Source: Siphonodentalium dalli
Taxonomy: Eukaryota > Mollusca > Scaphopoda > Gadilida > Siphonodentaliidae
NCBI GenBank assembly: GCA_032622095.1
Contig: CP136063.1
Coordinates: 27,344,987-27,408,986 of the forward strand
Direction: 5' to 3'
Length of the DNA stretch: 64,000 nucleotides
Shown here: positions 32,201 through 40,701 of the stretch, in pieces
Numbering within the stretch: the first letter of the stretch is position 1
Layout of the letters: each line of letters starts with the position of its first letter
Made by a program: the position numbers and the translations under genes
Notes under the pieces: generated by a model
The model's database searches: none
What the model was told of the DNA's origin: nothing
The model's input: only the letters and a program-made list of their open reading frames with translations

Positions 32201-32696
32201 ACCACTGATTATCTGTTCTGGAGACCATAATTAAACATATATATTTAACCTGGAGTTAACCTGATTATCTGTTCTGGAGAACATAATTAAAGATCGATAT
32301 TTAACCTGGAGTTATTCATGACGAGCACTGATTATCTATTCTGGAGACCACAATTAAACATCGATATATAAGCTGGAGTTCTTCATGGCGGGCAAAGATT
32401 ATCTGCTCTGGTGACCACAATTAAACATCGATATTTAACCTTGAGTTATTCATGACGAGCACTGATTATCTGTTGTGTAGACCATAATTAAACATCGATA
32501 TTTAACCTTGAGTTATTCATGACGGGCACTGATTATCCGTTCTGGATACCATAATTAAACATCGATATTTAACCTGGAGTTCTCATGACGGGCAATGAGT
32601 ATCTGTTCTGGAGGCCATAATTAAAGATCGATATGTTACCTTGAGTTATTCATAACGGGCAATGATTATCAGTTCTGGATACCATAATTAAACATC
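29230..32696 (+). repeat. satellite block adjoining the insertion, copy of 49.0-52.45 kb
   Basis: Variant order matches 48,991-52,458 with an offset of 19,761-19,762 bp. Markers: AACTACATATT (29,318 and 49,079), AACGAGTAGCTGTTC (30,421 and 50,183; 30,868 and 50,630), TAATTACGGCCAATG (31,592 and 51,354). The one-base shift comes from a GGGG versus GGGGG run after CTGTTCT. The block contains the pair of AACGAGTAG units 447 bp apart and the truncated monomer CACTGATTAATTAAACATCG near 30,757. It stops at the inserted element. Confidence 0.85.
32691..32696. repeat. target-site duplication, left copy (AACATC)
   Basis: AACATC directly precedes the first base of the inserted element and reappears directly after its last base at 46,621-46,626. 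The uninterrupted monomer reads AATTAAACATCGATATTTAA with AACATC once, as at the related uninterrupted site 55,360-55,365. The flanks do not extend the duplication: the base before the left copy is A and the base before the right copy is T, the end of the element. Confidence 0.88.
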
Positions 32697-32762
32697 AGTA
32701 GTGTATAGGAGTAATCTTTCCGTATACTTGATAGAAGGAGAGTTATAGTAAGACTTATTAAA

Positions 32763-32889
32763 AACTATTTCTAGGCAGATGGTTATAGTAAGCAAACTAT
32801 TTCTAGGCAGATGGTAATAGTAAGCAAACTATTTCTAGGCAGATGGTATAGTAAGCAAACTATTTCTAGGCAGATGATATAGTCAGGCT
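32763..32889 (+). repeat. subterminal 31-32 bp tandem repeats, left end
   Basis: Four direct copies of a unit starting AACTATTTCTAGGCAGATGG and ending with a TATAGTAAGCA-like stretch, at 32,763, 32,795, 32,827 and 32,858. They start 66 bases inside the element end. The core AACTATTTCTAGG recurs at 33,380 and 33,574, with relatives (AATTATTTCTAGG) near 33,322 and 33,516. Clustered subterminal repeats are where many DNA transposons bind their transposase. That role is inferred here. Confidence 0.88.
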
Positions 32890-32919
32890 AACTAGTAACT
32901 ATTTGAAGGAATTAGTACG

Positions 32920-33255
32920 CACGATTGAATACATGTATTGATATATAGGTTAGTTATGATAGATTAGTAAAATAATGAGATGAATTATTCGCTAGTGAAT
33001 AACCTCGTGTATGTAAAAAACCACAAGGCTAAAACACATGGAATATTTGTTAGTGTCGGAACTGTTTCTTCTTTATTGTAGATTTATAGGTAACACTATT
33101 CGATCTCATAAAACTCGATATTACAGAGTCTCGTAGAAATCTAAATGTGGAACCCAACACTTTAGTTCATGTAATGAATATAAATGGTATAAATAAATCT
33201 TAGTATACAAACAGATATAAAAAAACATAATCAAATCAATCTTTTGTTAAGATAT
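32920..33255 (+). repeat. diverged internal duplication, outer copy (left arm)
   Basis: Shares a degraded pattern with 33,700-33,960: TATTCGCTAGTGAATAACC versus TATTCGTTAGCGAATAAACC, then ATGTAAAAA-CCACAAG-CTAAA-CACAT, then TTCTTC or TTCTTCTGTAGATT, TAGGTAACAC versus TAGGCAACAC, and TAGAAATC-AAATGT. Substitutions and small indels are frequent, so this duplication is much older than the palindrome. The AATAATTCGCTAGTGAATAA segment is itself a near-dyad. Confidence 0.6.
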
Positions 33256-33300
33256 GGACAGTCTGGTCTCCCCGTCGAAATATCTTCTGGCAAAACAGTA

Positions 33301-33670
33301 TCAATATTTAAAGTCAGACTAATTATTTCTAGGTTGGTCATAAAATTACTACTTCTAGTCTATGGGTTATACTCAGGCAAACTATTTCTAGGTTAATCAA
33401 AAATATCAGAGTGGTAAACTAAATCTACAAATATTAATTGGAATATAGAGAAAAGAGTTAGCTCCCCTGTGAATTGTAACAGTATCCAAATGTATCAATA
33501 TTTTAAGTCAGACTAATTATTTCTAGGTTGGTCATAAAATTACTACTTCTAGGCTATGGGTTATACTCAGGCAAACTATTTCTAGGTTAATCAAAAATAT
33601 CAGAGTTGTAAACTAAATCTACAAATATTAATTGGAATATAAAGAAAAGAGTTAGCTCCCCTGTGAATTG
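33301..33670 (+). repeat. 194 bp tandem duplication, left arm
   Basis: The unit starting TCAATATTTAAAGTCAGACT at 33,301 repeats at 33,495 (offset 194). The second copy ends near 33,670, after GCTCCCCTGTGAATTG. Each copy contains TTATTTCTAGGTTGGTC, TACTACTTCTAG, GGTTATACTCAGGC and AACTATTTCTAGGTTAATC, so it carries extra copies of the subterminal CTAGG motif. The copies are nearly identical. A minus-strand frame of 63 codons in the second copy (33,600-33,791) has no recognisable domain. Confidence 0.88.
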
Positions 33671-33699
33671 AATAATCTGTTTTATTAAGTTCAATATAG

Positions 33700-33960
33700 A
33701 TGTTAAACGATTGATATATGTTAATGAATGATACAATGATATATTCGTTAGCGAATAAACCTATGCATGTAAAAACCACAAGTCTAAACACATTGAACTT
33801 TTTTTAGGAACGTTCTTCTGTAGATTAATAGGCAACACATTTCAAAAACACCATTCCATAGTGATAGAAATCGAAATGTATAACCATTATCGGTTCCTTT
33901 AAACATTATGAATGATGGAAATATATTCAAATCAATCAACTTATGTTGGAATATATAAAA
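33700..33960 (+). repeat. diverged internal duplication, inner copy (left arm)
   Basis: Partner of 32,920-33,255. The 194 bp tandem duplication lies between the two copies, as if it expanded inside an older larger duplication. Confidence 0.55.
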
Positions 33961-34512
33961 ATATGTGTATCAAGCATGTTAAATTGTGAATAATTAGTTA
34001 TTTATATCACACCAACGTTAATTCATAATCTATAGTATTTTACGAAAGAAAACTGGAACAAATAGTAACTATTTTCGGTTTATATCAAGACAACGTATTT
34101 CAATTCCAACACAAATTCAATATTTCAGAAAAATTAAAAAAATCTCTCTTTTAATGAAATATTAAATGTAAAAGCACGATAAAACACAATTTAAGTTACT
34201 TTTTCGTCAACAAAATTGAAGTTATATGTTATAATGCTTAAAAATACATCAAAATATGAAAATCAAATATCTCAATTCAAAGCCAAATTTAAAAAAAACA
34301 ATTTCAATGTTAACGGAAACAATTTAACAACAAAAAAATCTTTATCTGTTTTGGCTAGCAAGTATCAAAAGTCCTTTTTCATTCCCACAATAATCGTAAA
34401 ACACAATAAATGTTTTGTCTTTAATAAAAAAAAATATAAAAATATTATAATCATAGTCAAAAAAATTCAAGCACAAACTTTATATGTAAAAAAAATATGA
34501 AAATTAAATAAA
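33961..34512 (+). other. A-rich segment with an uninterpreted 89-codon open frame
   Basis: Unique AT-rich sequence. A frame runs from the ATG at 34,234 to a stop at 34,498-34,500; a TTG six codons upstream would extend it to 34,216. The translation is rich in Lys, Asn and Ile, as any A-rich DNA would give, with no signal peptide, domain or motif I recognise. It is intact on both arms, but the arms are nearly identical, so this is not independent evidence of selection. I do not call it a gene. The rest of the segment shows nothing I can identify. Confidence 0.4.
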
Positions 34513-34932
34513 ACTTACTTGCCTACTAAAGAACAGATCTATCAAAGTACAATTCTCTCTCAATTTTTACCTATGCGAATGTATCTGTTTATATAAGGAA
34601 AAAACATTCTATCTTTAGTCCCAAGCAAATGATGTCATTCGAGGAATCTTTCTTTAAGTCGAATAATCTACCAACATATATCACAAAACATGATGAGGTC
34701 TTCGTCGAGAATTCATGTCCGACTCTGTTTAACATAACAAGACTTACTTACTCATCAAAGAACAGATAATCTATCGAAGTATAATACTGTCTCAATTTTA
34801 CCTATCCGAATGTATCTGTTTATATAAAAAAACATTCATTCTATCTTTAGGTCCCATCAAAATGATGTCATACGACCCAAGTCGAATAATCTAATATCAT
34901 TCGTCGAGAATTCATGTCGAGCTCTAGTTATA
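34513..34932 (+). repeat. 229 bp tandem duplication, left arm
   Basis: Two direct copies begin ACTTACTTGCC at 34,513 and ACTTACTTACTC at 34,742. Shared landmarks are AAAGAACAGAT, CGAATGTATCTGTTTATATA, AACATTC...TATCTTTAG, AATGATGTCAT, AAGTCGAATAATCTA and TCGTCGAGAATTCATGTC. The second copy lacks about 40 bases of the first between the ATGATGTCAT and GAATTCATGTC landmarks. Copies are diverged by many substitutions and indels, so this is older than the 194 bp duplication. Confidence 0.82.
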
Positions 34933-35432
34933 TACAGTAACACATTAATTTACTCAAGCTATCTATACTCCCAAACAAATCAGTCGAGCTATCTTGTTAA
35001 ATGTTCTCGTATGCCTATCATAATGTACCCTCCCATTTTATCCGACCACATGAATAATATAATTCATGTCGACATATATCTGTACAAGGCGACTAATTTA
35101 TTCAACTAGGCTACCCAGCTTGGATCATATTTCAAAGAACTCATTCGTTAACGACCCGTCCTTACAAAACGAATAATTTATACTACACCTGTCAAATTTG
35201 CATATTTAAGGTATGTTACGGTAAACATTCCAATGTATGCTATATAAGCCAGCTAAAATAGGAAATCAAAGCATGGATTCAATAGTCAGATAAGTTTATT
35301 ATATTATGATTTCAGATAACTTTTAATTAATTATTATCTTGTTCAACATATATTCTATGTAATTTAAAACAATATATTATATAAAGTTTCTATATTAATC
35401 GGAGCGAAACATATTGAGGAAGTTTGAAGCAG
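34933..35432 (+). other. AT-rich sequence without identified features, left arm
   Basis: No open frame of note and no repeat unit I can define, apart from scattered TATAT tracts. It includes the C/T arm mismatch at 35,116. Confidence 0.5.
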
Positions 35433-36094
35433 TTGTCTTAAAGTGACACTAAGATTTATTTTCTTATTTGCACACAGTATACTTTGTTTAAACCAGATGT
35501 CTTAAAATGGCACTAAGATTTATTTTATTATTTTATACTATTTATAAACAAGATGTCTTAAAAGGGCACTAAGATTTCATTTAAATCTCCAAAAGTGTTT
35601 CAATATTACAGCAAAATTTGTTTTTTTTAATAATTTTTACCTCAGAATTGTTAATAAATAAGTCTTCTTCACATCTTAATTCTTAAAAGGGCGCTAATAA
35701 TTTAACTCAAATATGGTTGAAAATTTATCGTTAAAGAGCGTTTATTCTCTGCTTGTATGCAACTCTTTCAATCCCTCGTAATATTTGGATACAGTATACT
35801 TTGTTCATCCCAGATATCTTAAAATGAAACTAAGATTTATTTTCTTAATTTATCCATACTATTTATAAACAAGATGTCTTAAAAGGGCACTAAGATTTCA
35901 TTTTATAATTTCAATACCAAAAGTGTTTCAATATCACAGCAACAAAAAAAATTGGAATAATTTTACCCTAGAATTGTTAATAAATAAGTCTTCTTCACAT
36001 CTTAATTCTTAACAGGGCGCTAATAATTTAACTCAAATATGGTTGTACATTTATCGATAAAGAGCGTTTATTATCTGTTTGTATGCAACTCTTA
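35433..36094 (+). repeat. 317 bp tandem duplication with nested GTCTTAAAA...CACTAAGATTT motif, left arm
   Basis: Unit one starts ACAGTATACTTTGTT at 35,474 and unit two at 35,791, ending near 36,094 after TTGTATGCAACTCTT. Nested inside is a shorter motif, GTCTTAAAAGGGCACTAAGA followed by TTT, seen with variants near 35,433, 35,499, 35,558, 35,816 and 35,875. A related TTCTTAAAAGGGCGCTAATA form occurs once in each unit. There are two levels of tandem repetition: 60-70 bp within 317 bp. Confidence 0.82.
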
Positions 36095-36117
36095 ATTATT
36101 TAAAAAAAAAATAAAAC

Positions 36118-36162
36118 GGATACTGTTACACTATTACTTTTAGATAGTATATTACAGTATCC
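36118..36162. repeat. short imperfect hairpin, left arm
   Basis: GGATACTGTTACACTATTAC pairs with GATAGTATATTACAGTATCC around a short CTTTTA loop, with a few mismatches. Similar ACTGT-TACAGT strings occur at 33,476-33,489 and 36,393-36,405. It adjoins the A-rich run where the two arms differ by one base. Its function is unknown. Confidence 0.65.
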
Positions 36163-37195
36163 AAATTAACATTGTTGCAATTCAGATTCTACGGAAAGTT
36201 ATCTTTAAACATGCAAACTAAAAACAATAATCATAGTTTTACAATTTGTTTTTATGTAAAATCTTATTTGTCTACACGTTGTGGCTAAGCAAATCGTAAC
36301 AGTATATTTACATTTATCTAGCAAATGCGCTCTAATTTCTACAAATTAACATTCCAATTCAAATTTTTTATTTTTTTTTGAAAAAATAAATACTGTAACA
36401 GTTTTGTTTACATAATAAATAAAGATAACACTTAACTGATTATGGCAAATAATTCTGCTCTTAATCATAATGGCAACATGAGTTGGAAAAAAAACATGCT
36501 GGTTAATCCGTACGCAATTTAGCATCAGATGTAAACATGCTCGGACAGAAACAATTCCCGGTCGTTCGTTTTTAAACTTACAATTGATGCAGGGTGAAGT
36601 GTCAAGCGTTAAGTTTCAACAAGCAGTGAATGGCCATTATATATCTGATTAATTTACCTTTGTATACAGCATAACGCCCGTGTTGGCATCTGCACGCACG
36701 CTTAAAACTCATTAGTCATTGAAATTTGAAAATTTAGAATAATTATTTATCGCGCATTCATCGTACAGATTTATACGATGAAAGCAAATATAAACTGCGT
36801 ATGTGCACACGACTAATATATACTTTCAATGCTATGCCTATAAATAGTATGCAATTATCTCACAGAATCAATCAAACAATAATATTAAGCTAATTCTGTT
36901 AGTTACACCATTGCATCTGAAATTGCTCGATGTCGTTAGACTATAGGTTAATGTGTGTTTTATATGCATGTTCCCGTTCATTATCTGCACATTTTTAAAT
37001 CGTCACGGAAATCTACCTACTAACATATTTGAACGCACATTATAATTTGGATAGTTAAATCATACATCTTATCACTGGAAAAATATGAATATATGCTCTA
37101 AATCTGTTGGCAGGGCTATTTCAATATACAACATCATATGTATTCAATGTTTCTAATATATAAATTATACCCCAAATTATCATACAAAAAATATG
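36163..37195 (+). other. AT-rich sequence without identified features, left arm
   Basis: Apparently single-copy within the arm. I see no coding frame of useful length, no tandem unit and no RNA-gene signature. Confidence 0.5.
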
Positions 37196-38616
37196 TTTTC
37201 AAGATGGCATCCAATATGGCTATTCAGAAATGTGAGCTTCAAAATATATCCTGATAAAATGTACACATTTACTGTGATCATATATCGTACAACTGGATGT
37301 ATTAACGTTTATAGCGTAATACCTATGCTATCTCCATTACAAAAGATGGCTGCCGAAATGGCCATCGTTTACTTCAAGATACAGGGCTTAAAAATGTATT
37401 GCATTTTTACAAAGGCTCATATGCATCATTTAGGTTTGTAGTTTGTATAGTATATGCTAAATTATCATACAATTTGTCATCACAAAAAAAACCAATATAT
37501 ATTTTCAAGATGGCGTCCAATATGGCTATTCAGAAATGTCAGCTTCAAAATATATCTTGATAAAATGTACACATTTGCTGTGATCATATATCGTACAACT
37601 GGATGTATTAGCGTTTATAGCGTAATACCTATGCTATCTCCATTACAAAAGATGGCTGCCGAAATGGCCATCGTTTACTTCAAGATACAGGGCTTAAAAA
37701 TGTATTGCATTTTTACAAAGGCTCATATGCATCATTTAGGTTTGTAGTTTGTATAGTATATGCTAAATTATCATACAATTTGTCATCACAAAAAAAATAT
37801 ATATATATTTTCAAGATGGCGTCCAATATGGCTATTCAGAAATGTCAGCTTCAAAATATATCTTGATAAAATGTACACATTTGCTGTGATCATATATCGT
37901 ACAACTGGATGTATTAACGTTTGTAGCGTAATACCTATGCTATCTCCATTACAAAAGATGGCTTCCAAAATGGCCATCGTTTACTTCAAGATACAGGGCT
38001 TAAAAATGTATTGCATTTTTACAAAGGCTCATATGCATCATTTAGGTTTGTAGTTTGTATAGTATATGCTAAATTATCATACAATTTGTCATCACAAAAA
38101 AAAAAACAATATATATTTTCAAGATGGCGTCCAATGTGGCTATTCAGAAATGTCAGCTTCAAAATATATCTTGATAAAATGTACACATTTGCTGTGATCA
38201 TATATCGTACAACTGGATGTATTAGCGTTTATAGCGTAATACCTATGCTATCTCCATTACAAAAGATGGCTGCCGAAATGGCCATCGTTTACTTCAAGAT
38301 ACAGGGCTTAAAAATGTATTGCATTTTTACAAAGGCTCATATGCATCATTTAGGTTTGTAGTTTGTATAGTATATGCCAAATTATCATACAATTTGTCTT
38401 CACAAAAAAAAACAATATATATTTTCAAGATGGCGTCCAATATGGCTATTCAGAAATGTCAGCTTCAAAATATATCATGATAAAATGTACACATTTGCTG
38501 TGATCATATATCGTACAACTGGATGTATTAGCGTTTATAGCGTAATACCTATGCTATCTCTATTACAAAAGATGGCTTCCAAAATGGCCACCTTTACTCT
38601 AAAATACAGAGCTTAA
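37196..38616 (+). repeat. 306 bp tandem repeat, about 4.6 copies, left arm
   Basis: Copies start at TTTTCAAGATGGC: 37,196, 37,502, 37,808, 38,116 and 38,422 (periods 306, 306, 308, 306). The last is cut short near 38,616. Every unit holds AAGATGGCGTCCAATATGGC, CAGCTTCAAAATATATC, TGTGATCATATATCGTACAA, AAAAGATGGCT(G/T)CC, AAATGGCCATC and a poly-A stretch whose length differs between units. Open frames of 80-116 codons cross the units because 306 is a multiple of three. The unit-to-unit changes I compared in that frame (Asn/Ser, Tyr/Cys, Ile/Met, Ala-Glu/Ser-Lys) are all amino-acid-changing, so there is no sign of protein-level constraint. I treat it as non-coding. Confidence 0.93.
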
Positions 38617-39211
38617 AATTACATGCATAATTTAGAAAGTTGATTTTGATTAGTTATACTACTTATTTCTTCAAAGAGTTAATATTTCCTTATTCTTATC
38701 ACAGTTTTAAAAACAATCAACAAAAATCTTCATTGTGTATCATATAATGAGTTCTTGGTAGGCTATCTCATTGTACAACATATACGTATTTATATTTGTT
38801 TGTAATATCCAATGGAGTATTTCGTAAATAAAGTTGTCAAATGCTATAATATAATATAAACTCTCAATATCAAAGTATTAAACAAACGAAAAAATAGTCA
38901 CAGAGCCGTCCCATGGGGTAGAATCCCTCTAATACATATCTCATACACAATATTACTTTGTTTTAAACCGAGTTGTGTGGAACATCGACATTTTAATATC
39001 ATTTTAATCAACCGTTCTAGAACAAATTACTTACACAATCTTTTCTTAAAAGCTGTTAAAAAAAATTGTCTACCTAATTCACAATTATTTTTTTGCTAGG
39101 TTCGTAGTATTATCATATGGAGCGTAGGTTCGAAAACGAAATTAGTAAGAATGCTTTTTTTTGGTAGTGGGAATGTGTCACGGGTAAATTCTGCTATAAT
39201 TCACTTAATGC
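38617..39211 (+). other. AT-rich sequence without identified features, left arm
   Basis: No frame, tandem unit or RNA signature seen. It contains the arm differences at 38,901 (C versus T) and 38,957-38,959 (one extra T). Confidence 0.5.
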
Positions 39212-39420
39212 TATGTTTTCAAGATGGCGTCCAATATGGCAACTGAGAACTGTGAGCTTCAAAATATATCTGATAAATTGTATGCCTTAGTTAATATGAT
39301 CACATAATTATGCGCTTGGCTGTCTTCGCGTTGATAACGTATTAGCAACGCTGACCCCATTATAAAATGGCAAACATTTACTTCAAAATATACAGCTTCA
39401 GAGAAATGTTCGGTATTTTA
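39212..39420 (+). repeat. decayed sixth copy of the 306 bp unit, left arm
   Basis: Starts TGTTTTCAAGATGGCGTCCA with ATATGGC as in the 306 bp units, then GTGAGCTTCAAAATATATCT, ATGATCACATAATTATGCG, CCCCATTATAAAATGGC, ACATTTACTTCAAAATATAC. The order of landmarks matches the units at 37,196-38,616, but spacing and bases are heavily changed. It is an old copy separated from the main tandem by about 600 bp. Confidence 0.75.
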
Positions 39421-39653
39421 CAAAATAAGACCGAGTGATATTTTGTCTTTCTTCTCGAAATGTATGAACAAAACAAGAGATGATATACATTACAAACAAC
39501 TGAAATGTAGTCAGTTGACGACCACTATACACAAAAATAAATTTGATTACTGCCAACACAGTGTCAGAATTGAAAAATAAATAGTAAATGTGTATCATAA
39601 ACACTATAATATCGCATTGAATATTCATTTTATTTATTTATATTATGTCGACC
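39421..39653 (+). other. innermost part of the left arm
   Basis: A 76-codon frame on the minus strand (39,398-39,628) overlaps this stretch and has its mirror twin at 39,691-39,921 on the plus strand. The predicted product is hydrophobic and aromatic-rich, without a domain I recognise. I do not call it a gene. The arm ends at ATTATGTCGACC beside the spacer. Confidence 0.45.
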
Positions 39654-39665
39654 TTATGTAAAACG
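39654..39665. other. 12-base spacer at the palindrome centre
   Basis: TTATGTAAAACG separates the arm tips GTCGACC (left) and GGTCGGC (right). With so short a spacer the element could extrude as a cruciform or snap back to a hairpin of nearly 7 kb. The single mismatch beside it (39,648 against 39,671) and the non-palindromic spacer make the centre resolvable in sequencing. Confidence 0.9.
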
Positions 39666-39898
39666 GGTCGGCATAATATAAATAAATAAAATGAATATTC
39701 AATGCGATATTATAGTGTTTATGATACACATTTACTATTTATTTTTCAATTCTGACACTGTGTTGGCAGTAATCAAATTTATTTTTGTGTATAGTGGTCG
39801 TCAACTGACTACATTTCAGTTGTTTGTAATGTATATCATCTCTTGTTTTGTTCATACATTTCGAGAAGAAAGACAAAATATCACTCGGTCTTATTTTG

Positions 39899-40107
39899 TA
39901 AAATACCGAACATTTCTCTGAAGCTGTATATTTTGAAGTAAATGTTTGCCATTTTATAATGGGGTCAGCGTTGCTAATACGTTATCAACGCGAAGACAGC
40001 CAAGCGCATAATTATGTGATCATATTAACTAAGGCATACAATTTATCAGATATATTTTGAAGCTCACAGTTCTCAGTTGCCATATTGGACGCCATCTTGA
40101 AAACATA
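39899..40107 (-). repeat. decayed copy of the 306 bp unit, right arm
   Basis: Mirror of 39,212-39,420; contains GCCATATTGGACGCCATCTT near its right end. Confidence 0.75.
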
Positions 40108-40701
40108 GCATTAAGTGAATTATAGCAGAATTTACCCGTGACACATTCCCACTACCAAAAAAAAGCATTCTTACTAATTTCGTTTTCGAACCTACGCTCC
40201 ATATGATAATACTACGAACCTAGCAAAAAAATAATTGTGAATTAGGTAGACAATTTTTTTTAACAGCTTTTAAGAAAAGATTGTGTAAGTAATTTGTTCT
40301 AGAACGGTTGATTAAAATGATATTAAAATGTCGATGTTCCACACAACTCGGTTTAAAACAAGTAATATTGTGTATGAGATATGTATTAGAGGGATTCTAC
40401 CCCATGGGACGGCTCTATGACTATTTTTTCGTTTGTTTAATACTTTGATATTGAGAGTTTATATTATATTATAGCATTTGACAACTTTATTTACGAAATA
40501 CTCCATTGGATATTACAAACAAATATAAATACGTATATGTTGTACAATGAGATAGCCTACCAAGAACTCATTATATGATACACAATGAAGATTTTTGTTG
40601 ATTGTTTTTAAAACTGTGATAAGAATAAGGAAATATTAACTCTTTGAAGAAATAAGTAGTATAACTAATCAAAATCAACTTTCTAAATTATGCATGTAAT
40701 T
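40108..40701 (-). other. AT-rich sequence without identified features, right arm
   Basis: Mirror of 38,617-39,211. Nothing further is recognised. Confidence 0.5.

Larger units (their letters stand above)
1..32696 (+). repeat. 66-67 bp satellite array, left part
   Basis: Uninterrupted head-to-tail tandem repeat that enters from beyond the window start. The unit runs from GATTATCTGTTCTGGAGACC through ATAATTAAACATCGATATTT to AACCTGGAGTTATTCATGAC plus GGGCACT, 67 bp in all. Units with GTTCTCATG in place of GTTATTCATG are 66 bp. Dividing length by unit gives about 490 monomers. Monomers vary at recurring positions: AAACATC, AAAGATC or AAATATC before GATATTTA; TTATTCATGAC, TTATTCATAAC or TTCTCATGAC; GGGCACT or GGGCAAT. 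Nearly every unit holds one ATCGAT. There is no conserved open frame: stops recur in every unit and lengths of 66 and 67 mix, so reading frames drift. A centromeric or pericentromeric role is possible but not shown. Confidence 0.97.
32697..39653 (+). repeat. left arm of the giant inverted repeat
   Basis: About 6.96 kb that matches the reverse complement of 39,666-46,620. Differences I noticed: C/T-type mismatches at 33,199, 35,116 and 38,901, an A/C mismatch at 33,219, one extra base in the A-rich run at 36,102-36,116, one extra T at 38,957-38,959, and one mismatch near the tip of the fold (39,648 against 39,671). There may be others. Near-identity over 7 kb implies recent origin of the palindrome or ongoing gene conversion between arms. 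Confidence 0.95.

Noticed and set aside
1-32696. CRISPR array
   Set aside because: The repeats are contiguous without unique spacers; variation is spread along the whole unit, as in eukaryotic satellite.
1-32696. CENP-B box in the monomer
   Set aside because: I looked for the TTCG...CGGGA pattern. The monomer has CATGACGGGCA but no TTCG at the needed spacing, so there is no match.
34216-34500. 94-codon frame (TTG start) as a gene
   Set aside because: Lys/Asn/Ile-rich product expected of A-rich DNA, no ATG at the proposed start, no domain recognised. Presence on both arms reflects arm identity, not selection.
37193-38616. Series of 80-116 codon frames as a repeated protein family
   Set aside because: The frames follow from a 306 bp (multiple of three) tandem unit. 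The changes compared between units are amino-acid-changing, and a two-base length change shifts the frame in one unit.
39398-39921. Mirror pair of 76-codon hydrophobic frames at the palindrome centre
   Set aside because: Short, no recognised domain, and duplicated only because the arms are identical.
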